Source: Aeromonas taiwanensis
GTDB lineage: Bacteria > Pseudomonadota > Gammaproteobacteria > Enterobacterales > Aeromonadaceae
Direction: 5' to 3'
Length of the DNA: 64,000 nt
Assembly: GCF_000820165.1 (NCBI RefSeq)
Contig: NZ_CDDD01000101.1
Span: 1-64,000, forward strand
Shown here: in pieces, positions 10,938 through 20,564 of the stretch
Numbering within the stretch: position 1 is the stretch's first letter
How the letters are laid out: each line of letters begins with the position of its first letter
The notes under the pieces: generated by a model
Database searches by the model: none
What the model was told of the DNA's origin: nothing
The model's input: the letters and a program-made list of their open reading frames with translations, nothing else
Made by a program: the position numbers and the translations under genes

Positions 10938-11384
10938 AGCAACCTCGGTACGATGAATAAAATGGTCCCGAACAGGGCGCGTCGGCACAGCAGGGCTCAT
11001 GCCGACACACAGGCGTGCGGGTCTCCTGTCAACTAGATGGGGGTCACTGGCCATTTTTCAAGCCCCTTCCCTGGCTGCATCGGGACTTCGGAGAAATATT
11101 TTCCCCACCAACTGGGATTGAAGTGATTGTTCTGTCAAAGTAAATCGCTCAATTGCAATATCTGTTTAATGACCACAAGTTATTTGAGGTTGTCTCAAAT
11201 TTAGTGATCCAGGTCTAATACCAGATACCCCAATTGAGGTAAGATCAACACCAGTCATAGCACAGGGAGCCTGGCTCCCAACTGCCCCACCCGATGTGTG
11301 GTGCTTCAGGATGATATGTGCGTAGGGAAGTCGCGACCACTCGGTGAGGATCGTTTCCATTTATCTGATTTCTGAGGCATTACA
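10938..11384. other. 447-bp fxsA-aspA intergenic region with a perfect palindrome
   Basis: No gene was recognised. The clearest element is ATTTGAG GTTGT CTCAAAT (11182-11200), a perfect 7-5-7 inverted repeat about 185 bp before aspA. It is not an exact FNR (TTGATNNNNATCAA) or CRP site. A weaker TTGAGGTAAGATCAA (11234-11248) has FNR-like half sites but one extra spacer base. aspA is usually controlled by oxygen and CRP, so regulatory sites are expected here, but their identity is unproven. Confidence 0.5.
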
Positions 11385-12827
11385 ATGAGTGACATCAAGA
11401 ACGTCCGCATTGAAGAAGACCTGCTGGGTACCAAAGAAGTTTCCAACGACATGTACTACGGTGTGCACACCCTGCGCGCCGTCGAGAACTTCAAGATCAG
11501 CACTCAGAAGATTTCTGACGTTCCCGAATTTGTCCGCGGCATGGTCCTGACCAAGAAGGCCGCTGCGCTGGCCAACGGCGAGCTGGGCACCATCCGTCCC
11601 GAGATCGCCGACAAGATCATCGAAGCCTGTGACCTGATGCTCAACACCGGCAAGTGCTTCGACCAGTTCCCGGTTGACGTCTATCAGGGCGGCGCCGGTA
11701 CTTCCGTCAACATGAACACCAACGAGGTGCTGGCCAACATCGCCCTCGAACTGATGGGACTGGAGAAGGGTCGCTACGACGTCATCAACCCGAACGATCA
11801 CGTCAACAAGTGCCAGTCCACCAACGATGCCTACCCCACCGGTTTCCGCGTGGCCGTGGTCAACAGCACCGACACCACCCTGTTTGCCCTGGAAAGCCTG
11901 ATCGCCGCCTTCGACGCCAAGGCCGCCGAGTTCAAGAGCATCCTGAAGATGGGTCGTACCCAGCTGCAGGACGCCGTGCCCATGACCCTGGGTCAGGAGT
12001 TCCACGCCTTCGCCGTCACCCTGCGTGAAGAGATCAAGTCCATCAAGCGTTGCCAGGAGCTGCTGCTGGAAGTGAACCTGGGTGCCACCGCCATCGGTAC
12101 CGGCCTGAACACCCCGCCCGAGTATTCCGCCCTGGCCATCAAGCGCCTGGCCGAGATCACCGGTCGCGCCTACGTCCCGGCAGAGGATCTCATCGAAGCG
12201 ACCTCCGACTGCGGCGCCTACGTGATGCTGCACGGCGCGGTCAAACGCCTGGCCATGAAGCTCTCCAAGATCTGTAACGACCTGCGTCTGCTCTCCTCCG
12301 GCCCGCGCACCGCGCTCAAAGAGATCAACCTGCCGGAAATGCAGGCTGGCTCTTCCATCATGCCGGCCAAGGTCAACCCGGTCATCCCTGAAGTGGTCAA
12401 CCAGTCCTGCTTCAAGGTCTTCGGCAACGACGTCACCATCACCTTCGCCGCCGAAGCCGGTCAGCTGCAGCTGAACGTCATGGAGCCGGTGATCGGCCAG
12501 GCCATGTTCGAATCCCTGAGTCTGATGGAGAAGGCCTGTATCTCCCTGCGCGAGAAGTGCGTGGAAGGCATCACCGCCAACCCGGACATCTGCATGAACC
12601 ACGTGCTGAACTCCATCGGCATCGTGACCTACCTCAACCCCTTCATCGGCCACCATGAAGGCGACATCGTCGGCAAGATCTGCGCCCAGACCGGCAAGAA
12701 CGTCCGCGAAGTCGTGCTGGAGCGCGGCCTGCTGACCGCCGAGCAGCTGGACGAGATCCTCTCCATCGAGAACCTGATGAACCCGCAATACAAGGCCAAG
12801 CGCTACACCCGCGAAGCCACCGTATAA
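11385..12827 (+). CDS. aspA: aspartate ammonia-lyase (aspartase)
   Basis: Converts L-aspartate to fumarate and ammonia in the cytoplasm. The 480-residue product has the fumarase/aspartase signature [11 protein letters not shown] (the catalytic SS loop), the N-terminal [12 protein letters not shown], and the [14 protein letters not shown] active-site region. GAGG lies nine bases before the ATG. dcuA follows 126 bp downstream; the pair supplies fumarate for anaerobic respiration and exchanges C4-dicarboxylates, as in enterobacteria. Confidence 0.97.
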   Translation: MSDIKNVRIEEDLLGTKEVSNDMYYGVHTLRAVENFKISTQKISDVPEFVRGMVLTKKAAALANGELGTIRPEIADKIIEACDLMLNTGKCFDQFPVDVYQGGAGTSVNMNTNEVLANIALELMGLEKGRYDVINPNDHVNKCQSTNDAYPTGFRVAVVNSTDTTLFALESLIAAFDAKAAEFKSILKMGRTQLQDAVPMTLGQEFHAFAVTLREEIKSIKRCQELLLEVNLGATAIGTGLNTPPEYSALAIKRLAEITGRAYVPAEDLIEATSDCGAYVMLHGAVKRLAMKLSKICNDLRLLSSGPRTALKEINLPEMQAGSSIMPAKVNPVIPEVVNQSCFKVFGNDVTITFAAEAGQLQLNVMEPVIGQAMFESLSLMEKACISLREKCVEGITANPDICMNHVLNSIGIVTYLNPFIGHHEGDIVGKICAQTGKNVREVVLERGLLTAEQLDEILSIENLMNPQYKAKRYTREATV

Positions 12828-12837
12828 GCGAATACAT

Positions 12838-12858
12838 GGGCCGGGATCATCCCGGCCC
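12838..12858 (+). terminator. hairpin after aspA
   Basis: GGGCCGGGAT C ATCCCGGCCC is a near-perfect strong stem ten bases after the aspA stop. It lacks a T-run, so it may be an mRNA-stabilising or attenuating hairpin rather than a full terminator. Confidence 0.6.
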
Positions 12859-12865
12859 ATAGAGT

Positions 12866-12910
12866 CAATTCCCGAGCGACCCCCTCCGAGTCCGTCGGGA
12901 ATTGGCTTTT
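12866..12910 (+). terminator. second inverted repeat between aspA and dcuA
   Basis: CAATTCCCGA and TCGGGAATTG are perfect 10-bp arms around a 19-base loop, followed by GCTTTT. It could partly terminate aspA transcription before dcuA. Confidence 0.55.
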
Positions 12911-12953
12911 CAGCCTAACAAGACCAAAAAAACTGGAAAATGGAGTGTTCGCT

Positions 12954-14273
12954 ATGATTGGAATCGAGTTACTTGTCGTGCTCGCCGCTATCTATCTGGG
13001 GGCCCGGATAGGCAGCATTGGCATCGGCTTCGCCGGTGGTCTGGGGGTGCTGGTACTGACCTGGGGGCTGGGCATGCCCATCCCGAGCGATCAGCTGGTG
13101 ACCTATCTGCCCTGGGACGTGATCATGATCATCGCGTCCGTTATCTGCGCCATCGCCTGCATGCAGCTGGCCGGCGGCATGGACTATCTGGTGCACCTGG
13201 CCGAGAAAGCCCTGCGCAAGAATCCCAAGCACATCACCTTCGCCGCCCCGGTCGTCACCTACCTGATGACCATGCTGGCCGGTACCGGTCACACTGCCTT
13301 CTCCACCCTGCCGGTGATCGCCGAAGTGGCCAAGGAGCAGGGCATTCGCCCGTCCCGTCCGCTCTCCATCGCGGTCGTCGCCTCCCAGATCGCCATCACA
13401 GCCTCCCCCATCTCCGCGGCCGTGGTCGCCTTCTCCGGCATGCTGGAGCCGCTGGGCGTGGATTACCTGACCCTGCTGGCCATCTGCATCCCGTCCAGCT
13501 TCATCGCCTGTCTGCTGGGGGCCTTCATCGCCAACCTGCTGGGCAAGCCTCTGGAGCAGGATGAAGTCTATCTGGAGCGCAAGGCCAAGGGTCTGATCAA
13601 GCTGCGCGGCACCAGCCAGATTGAACTCAAACCCTATGCCAAGCTCTCCGTCGGCATCTTCGTCGCCGCCATCGTGGCCGTGATGGCCTATGCCACCGCC
13701 ATCTCCGGCAACGTGGGCCTCATCAGCAATCCGCCGATCCCCCGTGACGGTGCCATCATGGGCATCATGCTCTCCGCCGCCACCCTGATGGTGCTGTTCT
13801 GCAAGCTGGACGCCGCCCAGATCACCAACATGCCCACCTTCAAGTCCGGTATGTCCGCCTGTATCTGCGTACTGGGCGTGGCCTGGCTGGGCAACGTCTT
13901 CGTGAAGGGCAACATGGTCGAGATCCAGGCCTTCGCCGGCGATCTGCTGAGCCAGTACAGCTGGCTGCTGGCCGTGGTGCTGTTCTTCTCCTCCATGCTG
14001 CTCTACTCCCAGGGTGCCACCACCAAGGCCCTGATGCCGGCTGCACTGGCACTGGGTGTCAGCCCGCTGGCCGCCATCGCCTCCTTCGCCGCCGTCAGCG
14101 CCCTGTTCGTGCTGCCGACCTACCCGACCCTGCTGGCTGCAGTCGAAATGGATGACACCGGCTCCACCCGCATCGGCAAGGCGGTGTTCAACCACCCCTT
14201 CTTCATCCCGGGTGTGACCACCATCGCCATGGCAGTGGCCCTGGGCTTCTTCTTCGGGGGCCTCATCCTCTGA
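12954..14273 (+). CDS. dcuA: anaerobic C4-dicarboxylate transporter DcuA
   Basis: Inner-membrane exchanger for aspartate, fumarate, malate and succinate. The 439-residue product has about ten to twelve membrane segments. It matches DcuA more closely than DcuB in GIGFAGGLGVLVL, the TLPVIAEVAKEQGI segment, FKSGMSACICVLGVAWLG and MDDTGSTRIGKAVFNHPFF. The ATG at 12954 has GGAG eight bases upstream; a GTG nine bases earlier is possible. It follows aspA and ends at a strong terminator. Confidence 0.95.
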   Translation: MIGIELLVVLAAIYLGARIGSIGIGFAGGLGVLVLTWGLGMPIPSDQLVTYLPWDVIMIIASVICAIACMQLAGGMDYLVHLAEKALRKNPKHITFAAPVVTYLMTMLAGTGHTAFSTLPVIAEVAKEQGIRPSRPLSIAVVASQIAITASPISAAVVAFSGMLEPLGVDYLTLLAICIPSSFIACLLGAFIANLLGKPLEQDEVYLERKAKGLIKLRGTSQIELKPYAKLSVGIFVAAIVAVMAYATAISGNVGLISNPPIPRDGAIMGIMLSAATLMVLFCKLDAAQITNMPTFKSGMSACICVLGVAWLGNVFVKGNMVEIQAFAGDLLSQYSWLLAVVLFFSSMLLYSQGATTKALMPAALALGVSPLAAIASFAAVSALFVLPTYPTLLAAVEMDDTGSTRIGKAVFNHPFFIPGVTTIAMAVALGFFFGGLIL

Positions 14274-14291
14274 CGGGAAACCGCCCCATGC

Positions 14292-14317
14292 AAAACGGCC
14301 CTTCGGGGCCGTTTTTT
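14292..14317 (+). terminator. terminator after dcuA
   Basis: AAAACGGCCC TTCG GGGCCGTTTTTT: a 10-bp stem, tetraloop and T-run, 18 bp after the dcuA stop. Confidence 0.95.
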
Positions 14318-14343
14318 GTGTCCGCTCGTCACAGACAGTCCAT

Positions 14344-14370
14344 AAAAAAGCCGCCCGGGGTGGGCGGCTC
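14344..14370 (-). terminator. terminator after gshA
   Basis: On the minus strand, AGCCGCCC ACCCC GGGCGGCT is followed by TTTTT, 18 bp past the gshA stop. Confidence 0.9.
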
Positions 14371-14388
14371 TCATCGCAGAGGCATGCA

Positions 14389-15990
14389 TCAGCCGGGCTG
14401 GCGGGTACCGAAATAGTCCGCCAGGAAGTCGTCGAACGACAGGCTGTCGCTGCGCTCGCGCTCCCGCTGCTTGGCCAGGGAGTCCCTCGCCTCGCCGGCG
14501 AAGTAAGCCTCGTCCCAGTACTGCAGCTCCCCTGCCAGCATCTCCTCCCGGTAGCGGCTCGCCAGCTCGTCGCCGAAGCAGCCGTTGTCCCGGCCGCTTT
14601 CCAGCAGCTGTCTGAGCAGACGGGCGGAGTAGGTCAGCTCGGGGTCGAGCAGCTTCTCGCGGTGGATGGCCAGCGTCTCGCGGTAGCGGTTGCGACCACA
14701 GCAGCGATCCAGCAGCTCCGCCACCTGATCCAGCTCGTCGAACAGCTTGAGACCGTACTCCTTGAGGCCGATGGGGTTGCCTTGCTCATCCTCCAGCTCG
14801 AGGCCGGGACGACGCCCCTCCAGCACCACCTTGTTCTGGTTGCGGCGGTTGCGGGCCACCTCCTCGTCGGTAAGGACGGGGGACGGACGCAGCAGGCACC
14901 AGACCAGGAAGAGGTCGAAGAAGCGGATCTGGTCCACCTCGATGCCGAACGGGGTGAAGGGGTTCACGTCCACGGTGCGCAGCTCTATGTACTCAATGCC
15001 ACGCTGCTCCAGAGCATCCGAGGGCTTCTCGCCGCTGCGCGGGGTGCGCTTGGGCCGGATGGGGGCGTACAGCTCGTTCTCCAGCTGCAACACGTTGTCG
15101 TTGAGCTGGCGGTACTCGCCGTTCACCTTGACCCCGATCTTGGCGAACTCGGGATCATGGGTGTTGATGGCGCGGCGCAGGCTGCTGACATAAGCCGGCA
15201 GGCTGTCGTGGCTGATCTTGAGCCCCGCCTGGGCGCTGTTGGTGTAGCCGAGATCCGACAGGCGCAGCGCCGTGGCATAAGGCAGGTAGAGGGTCCCCTT
15301 GCCGGTCTTCTGGAACGGCAGGTTGCTCTTGCGCCCCTTGAGGAAGGAGTCGCAGATGGCTGGCGAAGCACCGAACAGGTAGGGCACCAGCCAGCCGAAG
15401 CGGTAGACGTTGCGAATAAGCCCCATGTACTTGTCGGAGATGAAGCGCTGGCTGCAGCAGCCCTCGCCCACCAGATCCTGCCACTCGCACCAGAAGCTGT
15501 CCGGCATGGAGAAGTTGAAGTGCACCCCGGCGATCACCTGCATCAGGCTGCCGTAGCGATTCTTCAACCCCTGGCGATAGAGGGTCTTCATCCGCCCGAT
15601 GTTGGAGCTGCCGTACTGGGCAAGGCGAATGCTCTCCTCGTCACCGACGAAGCAGGGCATGGAGAGGGGCCAGATCCGCTCCTCCCCCAGGTGGTGGATG
15701 GTGTGGCGGTGGATGTCGCCGAGCTGCTCGATCAGACTCTCGATGGAGTCGGTCGCCGGGGTGATGAACTCCAGCAGACTCTCCGAGTAGTCGGTGGTGA
15801 TATTGGCATGGGTCAGGGTCGACCCCAGGCTTCTGGGGTGATCGGTCTGGGCCAGGGTCCCTTGCGGGGTGATGCGCAGACATTCGCGTTCGATCCCGCG
15901 CCGGATCCCCTTGAGGGCGGTCACCCGCTCCGGGGTGCCCAGCGCAGCCAGCAACTCGGTGAACGACAAGCTAGTAGTGGTCATATTCAC
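14389..15990 (-). CDS. gshA: glutamate-cysteine ligase (proteobacterial GshA type)
   Basis: ATP-dependent first step of glutathione synthesis, joining glutamate and cysteine. The 533-residue product is collinear with E. coli GshA: IRRGIERECLRI (ATP/Mg-binding glutamates), LEFITPATDSIESL, the WPLSMPCFVGDE segment, YGSLMQVIAGVHFNFS, PYLFGASPAICDSFL and ELYAPIRPKR. The frame opens with GTG at 15990, with ATG two codons later (15984); both are plausible and no strong ribosome-binding site is seen. It is a single gene closed by its own terminator. Confidence 0.96.
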   Translation of the reverse strand: MNMTTTSLSFTELLAALGTPERVTALKGIRRGIERECLRITPQGTLAQTDHPRSLGSTLTHANITTDYSESLLEFITPATDSIESLIEQLGDIHRHTIHHLGEERIWPLSMPCFVGDEESIRLAQYGSSNIGRMKTLYRQGLKNRYGSLMQVIAGVHFNFSMPDSFWCEWQDLVGEGCCSQRFISDKYMGLIRNVYRFGWLVPYLFGASPAICDSFLKGRKSNLPFQKTGKGTLYLPYATALRLSDLGYTNSAQAGLKISHDSLPAYVSSLRRAINTHDPEFAKIGVKVNGEYRQLNDNVLQLENELYAPIRPKRTPRSGEKPSDALEQRGIEYIELRTVDVNPFTPFGIEVDQIRFFDLFLVWCLLRPSPVLTDEEVARNRRNQNKVVLEGRRPGLELEDEQGNPIGLKEYGLKLFDELDQVAELLDRCCGRNRYRETLAIHREKLLDPELTYSARLLRQLLESGRDNGCFGDELASRYREEMLAGELQYWDEAYFAGEARDSLAKQRERERSDSLSFDDFLADYFGTRQPG

Positions 15991-16043
15991 GGCTCATGTA
16001 TGGCCGCCCCACCTGGGACGGCACTCATTTTTTGCGACGCCCC

Positions 16044-18857
16044 TCAGGGGAGTTGCAGTGGATAGATGGGAAGATGAAGCTCGCTCAGGGGTTTTTCAAG
16101 CTTTTGCTTGTCCCCCACCACCACAATCACCATGTCGGACGGATCCAGCCAGCGGGCCGCACTGGCCTTTAGCGTCTCGGGTGACACCGTCTTGATCAGG
16201 TTGTTCTGGGCCTGCACATAGTCCGGCTTCAGGTCATACATGATCATCTGCAGCAGGAAGCCCGCCTTCTGGCCGAGCGTCTCGTAGGAAAGCGCATCCT
16301 GCTGGGAGACGGCGCTGCGCATGTAGGCCAGCTCCACCGGGGTCGGCCCGCTCGCACGATAACCGTCCATCTCCTTGAGGAACTGGCGGATGGCATCCAC
16401 GGTCGCATCGGCCCGCACGTTGGCGCCGGTGGCGAACACGCCCGCCTCGCGGTTGGCCTGGAAACCGGAGCTCGCCCCATAGGTGTAGCCTTTGTCTTCC
16501 CGCAGGTTCAGGTTGATGCGGCTGTTGAAGTTGCCGCCCAGGTTGAAGTTCATCAGGTTCGCGATGAAGTAGTCACCCGTGGTGTCGAACGCCATGGCCC
16601 GGCGGCCGATGCGGATCACCGACTGGGGTGCCCCCGGCTTGTCCACCAGATAGATGCCGGGCTTGGCCTGATCGCCCCTGGGCTTGAGATCCCCCAGAGT
16701 CGGCACTGCCCCCTGCCACTGGGTCAGGAAGGCGAGACCGGATTCTACCTGCTGAGCCGTCACGTCCCCGGTCACCACCACCTTGGCGTTGGTCGGGTTG
16801 TAATAGTGCTGATAGAAGCGCTTCACGTCCGCCAGGGTCAGCTTCTCCACATCTGCCAGCACCCCGTCTGTGGGCTGGCCGAGGCGATTGTCCTTGCCAT
16901 AGACCAGCTCGCGGAAGGCCTGGCCCGCCAGCCACTCGGGCTGCTGTTCGCTCTGCTTCATCCCTTGCAACGTCTGCGCCTTGAGACGCTCGAAGTCCGC
17001 CTCCCGCAGGCCGGGCTGCAGCAGCACCTCGCGCACCAGATCCAGGGTCTGGGGCAGCTTGTCCACCAGACTGCTGATGGTGATGAGGTTGTTGTACTGG
17101 GCGCTGGAGACGCTGATGCTGGCCCCGAGCTTTTGCAGCTCGTCGCTGAGCTCGGCCTCGGAGAGGCGCTTCGTGCCCTGCTCCAGCATGGCGGCGGTGA
17201 GGCTGGCAAGCCCCAGCTCTCCCTTGCCTTCGGCCCGGATGCCCCCCGGCAGGGCGATCATGATGGAGACCGCGGGGATCTCGTCGCTCCGGGTGCCGAT
17301 GATCTCGATGTTCTTGTCGAGCTTGCCGTGCCAGATGGCAGGCACCTTGACGCTCACCGCCTCAGCCGCCTTGGGCTGCACGCTGCGGTCGAAGCTGTCT
17401 TTCACCGGTCGCTCGGCCAGCGCCTCCCCATGCTTGCTGTAGTCAGGCAGCTCGCGCTTGGCAGGAGTGAAGTTGGGTTTGGCGACCTGCCAATCCGTCT
17501 TGCCCTTGGGTACCACGCTCAGCACCACGGCGGGCTTGTTCGCGATGAACTTGTCGTAGGCGGCCTGGACATCAGACCCCTTGACCCGGGCGATGGCGTC
17601 CAGGTTCTTGAACACATAGTCGGGATCCCGGGCCAGCACCTGGCCCATGGCCAGCTGGCTCACCTTGCCCTCGATGCTGTCGAGGCCCCAGATGGCGGAG
17701 GCGCGATAGCTGCTGATGGCCTTCTCCAGATCCGCCGGCTTGATGCCACGCCGGGCAAACTCGCCGATCACCTTGTCCACCTCCCCCTTGAGGGTCTTGA
17801 GGCTGCCATCCACCGCAGGGTTCGGATAGGCATAGACCGCCAGGGTGCAGGCCAGCTCCTCGCAGGAGTGGGAGGCCCCCACTTCGATGGCCTTACCGGT
17901 TTTGACCAGGGACTGGTAGAGCATGGAACTGGCGGAGCCGCCGAGCACGTCGGCGAAGATGTCCAGCGCCGGCTCCTGCGGATCACCCAGCGACACGGTC
18001 GGGTAGCTGACATAGAGCAGCGGCAGGTGCACCTTGTCTTCCAGCGTCACGTAGCGGGTCTCTGGCAAAGTCGCGGGCTGTGGCGTCGGCTTGGCCACCT
18101 CGGGCCCACGGGGAATGGGGCCGAAATACTGCTCGATCCAGGCCAGGGCCTGCTTGGTATCGAAGTCACCCCCCAGGGTCAGGGTGGCGTTGTTCGGACC
18201 ATACCAGCGCAGGAAGAACTGCTTGAGGTCGTTCACGTCGACCCGGTCGAGATCTTCCACATAGCCGATGGGCTGCCAGGAGTAGGGATGGGTGCGCGGA
18301 TAGAGCGCCTCCCCCACCCTCTCGCCCACCAGGCCATAGGGCTGGTTGTCGATGCGCTGGGCCCGTTCGTTCTTGACGGTGGCACGCTGGATCTCGAACT
18401 TCTTCTGGCTCACTGCGTCGAGCAGGAAGCCCATGCGATCCGCCTCCAGCCAGAGCACCTTCTCCAGCTGGTTGGCCGGCACGGTTTCGTAGTAGTTGGT
18501 GCGATCCCGGTTGGTGGTGCCGTTCATGTCACCGCCGGCCTCGTTGATGATCCGCATGTGCTCCTGATCCCCCACGTGCTTGGAGCCCTGGAACATCATG
18601 TGCTCGAAGAAGTGGGCGAACCCGGACTTGCCCACCGTCTCGCGGGAGGAGCCGACGTGATAGGTGACGTCCAGATGCACCAAGGGATCGGACTTGTCAG
18701 GTGCCAGGATCACGGTCAGGCCGTTGTCGAGCCGGTACATCTGGTAGGGAATGCCGAGCTTGCCTTCCTGCTTGACCTGCTCCGACACCAGGGTCGGAGC
18801 CGCCAGGGCCGGCAGTGTGAAGCCCATCAGCAGGCTTAATGGAATGAGTTTGTTCAC
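16044..18857 (-). CDS. exported M16-family zinc metallopeptidase (pitrilysin/insulinase-like)
   Basis: A 937-residue periplasmic peptidase. A signal peptide (MNKLIPLSLLMGFTLPALA) precedes two M16 halves. The first half carries the inverted zinc motif HFFEH (His82, Glu85, His86) and a downstream Glu in WLEADRMG. The second half lacks HxxEH, as usual for the non-catalytic lobe. The GTG at 18857 was chosen because GAGGTAACC precedes it and it begins the signal peptide; the open frame extends about 115 codons further into yqaA, but that part is non-homologous. It lies 26 bp downstream of yqaA. E. coli PqqL is a relative; the substrate is unknown. Confidence 0.9.
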   Translation of the reverse strand: MNKLIPLSLLMGFTLPALAAPTLVSEQVKQEGKLGIPYQMYRLDNGLTVILAPDKSDPLVHLDVTYHVGSSRETVGKSGFAHFFEHMMFQGSKHVGDQEHMRIINEAGGDMNGTTNRDRTNYYETVPANQLEKVLWLEADRMGFLLDAVSQKKFEIQRATVKNERAQRIDNQPYGLVGERVGEALYPRTHPYSWQPIGYVEDLDRVDVNDLKQFFLRWYGPNNATLTLGGDFDTKQALAWIEQYFGPIPRGPEVAKPTPQPATLPETRYVTLEDKVHLPLLYVSYPTVSLGDPQEPALDIFADVLGGSASSMLYQSLVKTGKAIEVGASHSCEELACTLAVYAYPNPAVDGSLKTLKGEVDKVIGEFARRGIKPADLEKAISSYRASAIWGLDSIEGKVSQLAMGQVLARDPDYVFKNLDAIARVKGSDVQAAYDKFIANKPAVVLSVVPKGKTDWQVAKPNFTPAKRELPDYSKHGEALAERPVKDSFDRSVQPKAAEAVSVKVPAIWHGKLDKNIEIIGTRSDEIPAVSIMIALPGGIRAEGKGELGLASLTAAMLEQGTKRLSEAELSDELQKLGASISVSSAQYNNLITISSLVDKLPQTLDLVREVLLQPGLREADFERLKAQTLQGMKQSEQQPEWLAGQAFRELVYGKDNRLGQPTDGVLADVEKLTLADVKRFYQHYYNPTNAKVVVTGDVTAQQVESGLAFLTQWQGAVPTLGDLKPRGDQAKPGIYLVDKPGAPQSVIRIGRRAMAFDTTGDYFIANLMNFNLGGNFNSRINLNLREDKGYTYGASSGFQANREAGVFATGANVRADATVDAIRQFLKEMDGYRASGPTPVELAYMRSAVSQQDALSYETLGQKAGFLLQMIMYDLKPDYVQAQNNLIKTVSPETLKASAARWLDPSDMVIVVVGDKQKLEKPLSELHLPIYPLQLP

Positions 18858-18883
18858 GGTTACCTCGTGAGTGACAAAAAGGG

Positions 18884-19321
18884 CTAGAGGATCTGACTGG
18901 CCAGCAGAAACACCAGGGCATAACGAAGCAATTTGCCGAGCCCGATCAAGATGAGGGAGCGCCAGAAGGAGAGGCGCAGCCAGCCGGCCAGCAGACAGAG
19001 ACCATCGCCGACCACGGGTGTCCAGGCGAGCAGCAGACACCAGTGGCCATGACGTTTGAGCCAGGAGAGCGCCTTTTGTTCCCCACGGCCTTGAAAATCT
19101 TCCGGTTTTTTCTTGTAGGTGGCGAGCCAGCCGAGCCACCAGGTGGTCATGGAGCCCAGGGTATTGCCCAGCGTCGCCCAGAGCAACAGGTTGGCCATGC
19201 TCCACTCCCCCCGGGTTGCCATGGCCCCCAGCAGCACTTCAGAGCTGCCGGGCAGCAGGGTGGCCGAGGTGAAGGCGCTCAGAAACAGCCAGCCGAGCCC
19301 CATTTCGCTGAGCTCGCTCAT
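18884..19321 (-). CDS. yqaA: YqaA-family (DedA/SNARE-associated-like) inner-membrane protein
   Basis: 145 residues with about four hydrophobic segments. Family features include FTSATLLPGSSEVLL near the start (re-entrant helix with Pro-Gly), TLGNTLGSMTTWWLGW, and the WTPVVGDGLCLLAGWLR region. DedA-like proteins move lipids or polyprenyl phosphates, but the YqaA branch is uncharacterised. Its ATG overlaps the stop of the upstream oxidoreductase gene by four bases (ATGA), so translation is probably coupled. Confidence 0.88.
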   Translation of the reverse strand: MSELSEMGLGWLFLSAFTSATLLPGSSEVLLGAMATRGEWSMANLLLWATLGNTLGSMTTWWLGWLATYKKKPEDFQGRGEQKALSWLKRHGHWCLLLAWTPVVGDGLCLLAGWLRLSFWRSLILIGLGKLLRYALVFLLASQIL

Positions 19322-20292
19322 CCCGGCTGGCCGTCGGCGGCGGGCATGCGCAGCAGCAGCTTGCCGCGAACATGGCCATCCTCGATGGCATGGTGGGCCA
19401 GCGCCCCTTCCGCCAGGGGGAATTCGCCGGAGACGGTGATCTGCACCTCCCCCTGACGCAGCAACATCAGCATCTGGGTCAGCTGCTTCTGATCTGGATG
19501 GACCAGCATGCCGAGTACTTCGACCCCGAGCCCGGCCCCCGCGTCCTTGATCTGCTGGGCCGTGATGGTCGGCACCGTCACCAGCCGGCCCCCCGACCTG
19601 ACGCAGGCAAGGGCGGCCTTGCCGCTCTCGCCTCCCACCAGGTCCAGCACCAGATCCACGGGCCCCTCGGCCACCACCTGGGCGGGCCAGTCGGCGTCGT
19701 GGTAGTCCATCATCTGGCTGGCCCCCAGACCGTGCAGGAAGCTGTGGTTGTCACGGCTGGCCGTGACCAGCACCTCGGCGCCATAGGCACTGGCAAACTG
19801 CACCGCCAGGTGACCGACGCCGCCAGCCCCGGCCAGGATCAGCACTTTCTGCCCGGCCTTGAGGCCGCCGTGCTCGAACAGACCCTGCCAGGCGGTCAGG
19901 CCCGCCAGCGGCAGCGCCGCCCCCTGCCTGAGACTGACCCCGTCCAGCTTGACCAGCTCCTCTTCACGCACCACCACGGACTCGCCATAGCCACCGGCCG
20001 AGAGCGGGAACCCCACCATGCCGCACACCCGATCCCCTTCGGCCAGCACGGTGACACCGGGCCCCACCTTCTCCACCAAGCCGGAGACGTCGTAGCCCGG
20101 CGTCCAGGGCAGGTTGTCCTTGTTCTGGGCTGCCGCCCAGCCGAGGCCGGCCCGGGTCTTCGCATCGATGGGGTTGACCCCCGCAAAGCAGATGCGTACC
20201 CGGACCTCGCCCTCGGCGGGCACCTTGTCCAGGGAAGGGTTGAGCCTGAGTACCGAGGGGTCGCCGAATGCGGTAATCTGAAGCTGCGTCAT
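19318..20292 (-). CDS. NADP-dependent zinc-type alcohol dehydrogenase / quinone oxidoreductase-like protein
   Basis: 324-residue medium-chain dehydrogenase/reductase. It has the N-terminal GroES-like domain with FAGVNPIDAKTRAG and PGYDVSG, the Rossmann nucleotide motif AGAGGVGHLAVQFA and LVLDLVGG. The catalytic zinc cysteines of alcohol dehydrogenases are absent, which favours the zinc-free quinone reductase/enoyl reductase branch. The ATG at 20292 was chosen because AGGA precedes it; an ATG four codons earlier has no room for a ribosome-binding site. First gene of a two-gene unit with yqaA and divergent from a small membrane protein gene. Confidence 0.87.
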   Translation of the reverse strand: MTQLQITAFGDPSVLRLNPSLDKVPAEGEVRVRICFAGVNPIDAKTRAGLGWAAAQNKDNLPWTPGYDVSGLVEKVGPGVTVLAEGDRVCGMVGFPLSAGGYGESVVVREEELVKLDGVSLRQGAALPLAGLTAWQGLFEHGGLKAGQKVLILAGAGGVGHLAVQFASAYGAEVLVTASRDNHSFLHGLGASQMMDYHDADWPAQVVAEGPVDLVLDLVGGESGKAALACVRSGGRLVTVPTITAQQIKDAGAGLGVEVLGMLVHPDQKQLTQMLMLLRQGEVQITVSGEFPLAEGALAHHAIEDGHVRGKLLLRMPAADGQPG

Positions 20293-20348
20293 TGCACAAT
20301 CCATCCTGTTGATTGATCAAGGGTCAACAGAATAACAGCGAGGACACC

Positions 20349-20516
20349 ATGGCTCGAATGTTTCTTATCCCTCTGTTGCTGGCGCTGGGGTGGTGGGCGT
20401 TTCTGCTCTACTTCCGCATCCCGCTCAAGCAGGGGGCAAAGGGGTTTTACTGGATCATCGCCATCGGTGGCGGGCTTGCCGCCTTCCTCAGCCTGATGAT
20501 GGTGCTCACCCACTGA
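20349..20516 (+). CDS. small two-helix membrane protein of unknown function
   Basis: 55 residues forming two hydrophobic segments (MFLIPLLLALGWWAFLLYF and FYWIIAIGGGLAAFLSLMMVL) joined by a short basic loop (RIPLKQGAKG). AGGAC precedes the ATG at 20349. The start codon lies 56 bp from the divergent oxidoreductase gene. I do not recognise a characterised family. Confidence 0.7.
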   Translation: MARMFLIPLLLALGWWAFLLYFRIPLKQGAKGFYWIIAIGGGLAAFLSLMMVLTH

Positions 20517-20540
20517 CGCCGTGCCCACGGGTCAATAAGA

Positions 20541-20562
20541 AGGCCACCCGAGGGTGGCCCAT
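20541..20562 (-). terminator. terminator after the membrane winged-helix gene
   Basis: GGCCACCC and GGGTGGCC pair with a 2-base centre, followed on the minus strand by TTCTTATT. It lies directly after the stop at 20565 and could serve the converging small gene too. Confidence 0.65.
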
Positions 20563-20564
20563 GC

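Noticed and set aside
11234-11248. FNR site upstream of aspA (TTGAGGTAAGATCAA)
   Set aside because: The half sites are spaced by five instead of four bases and one is imperfect; not strong enough to call.
18858-19205. N-terminal extension of the M16 peptidase frame
   Set aside because: The added 116 residues have no homology, overlap yqaA in another frame, and precede a GTG with a good ribosome-binding site and signal peptide.
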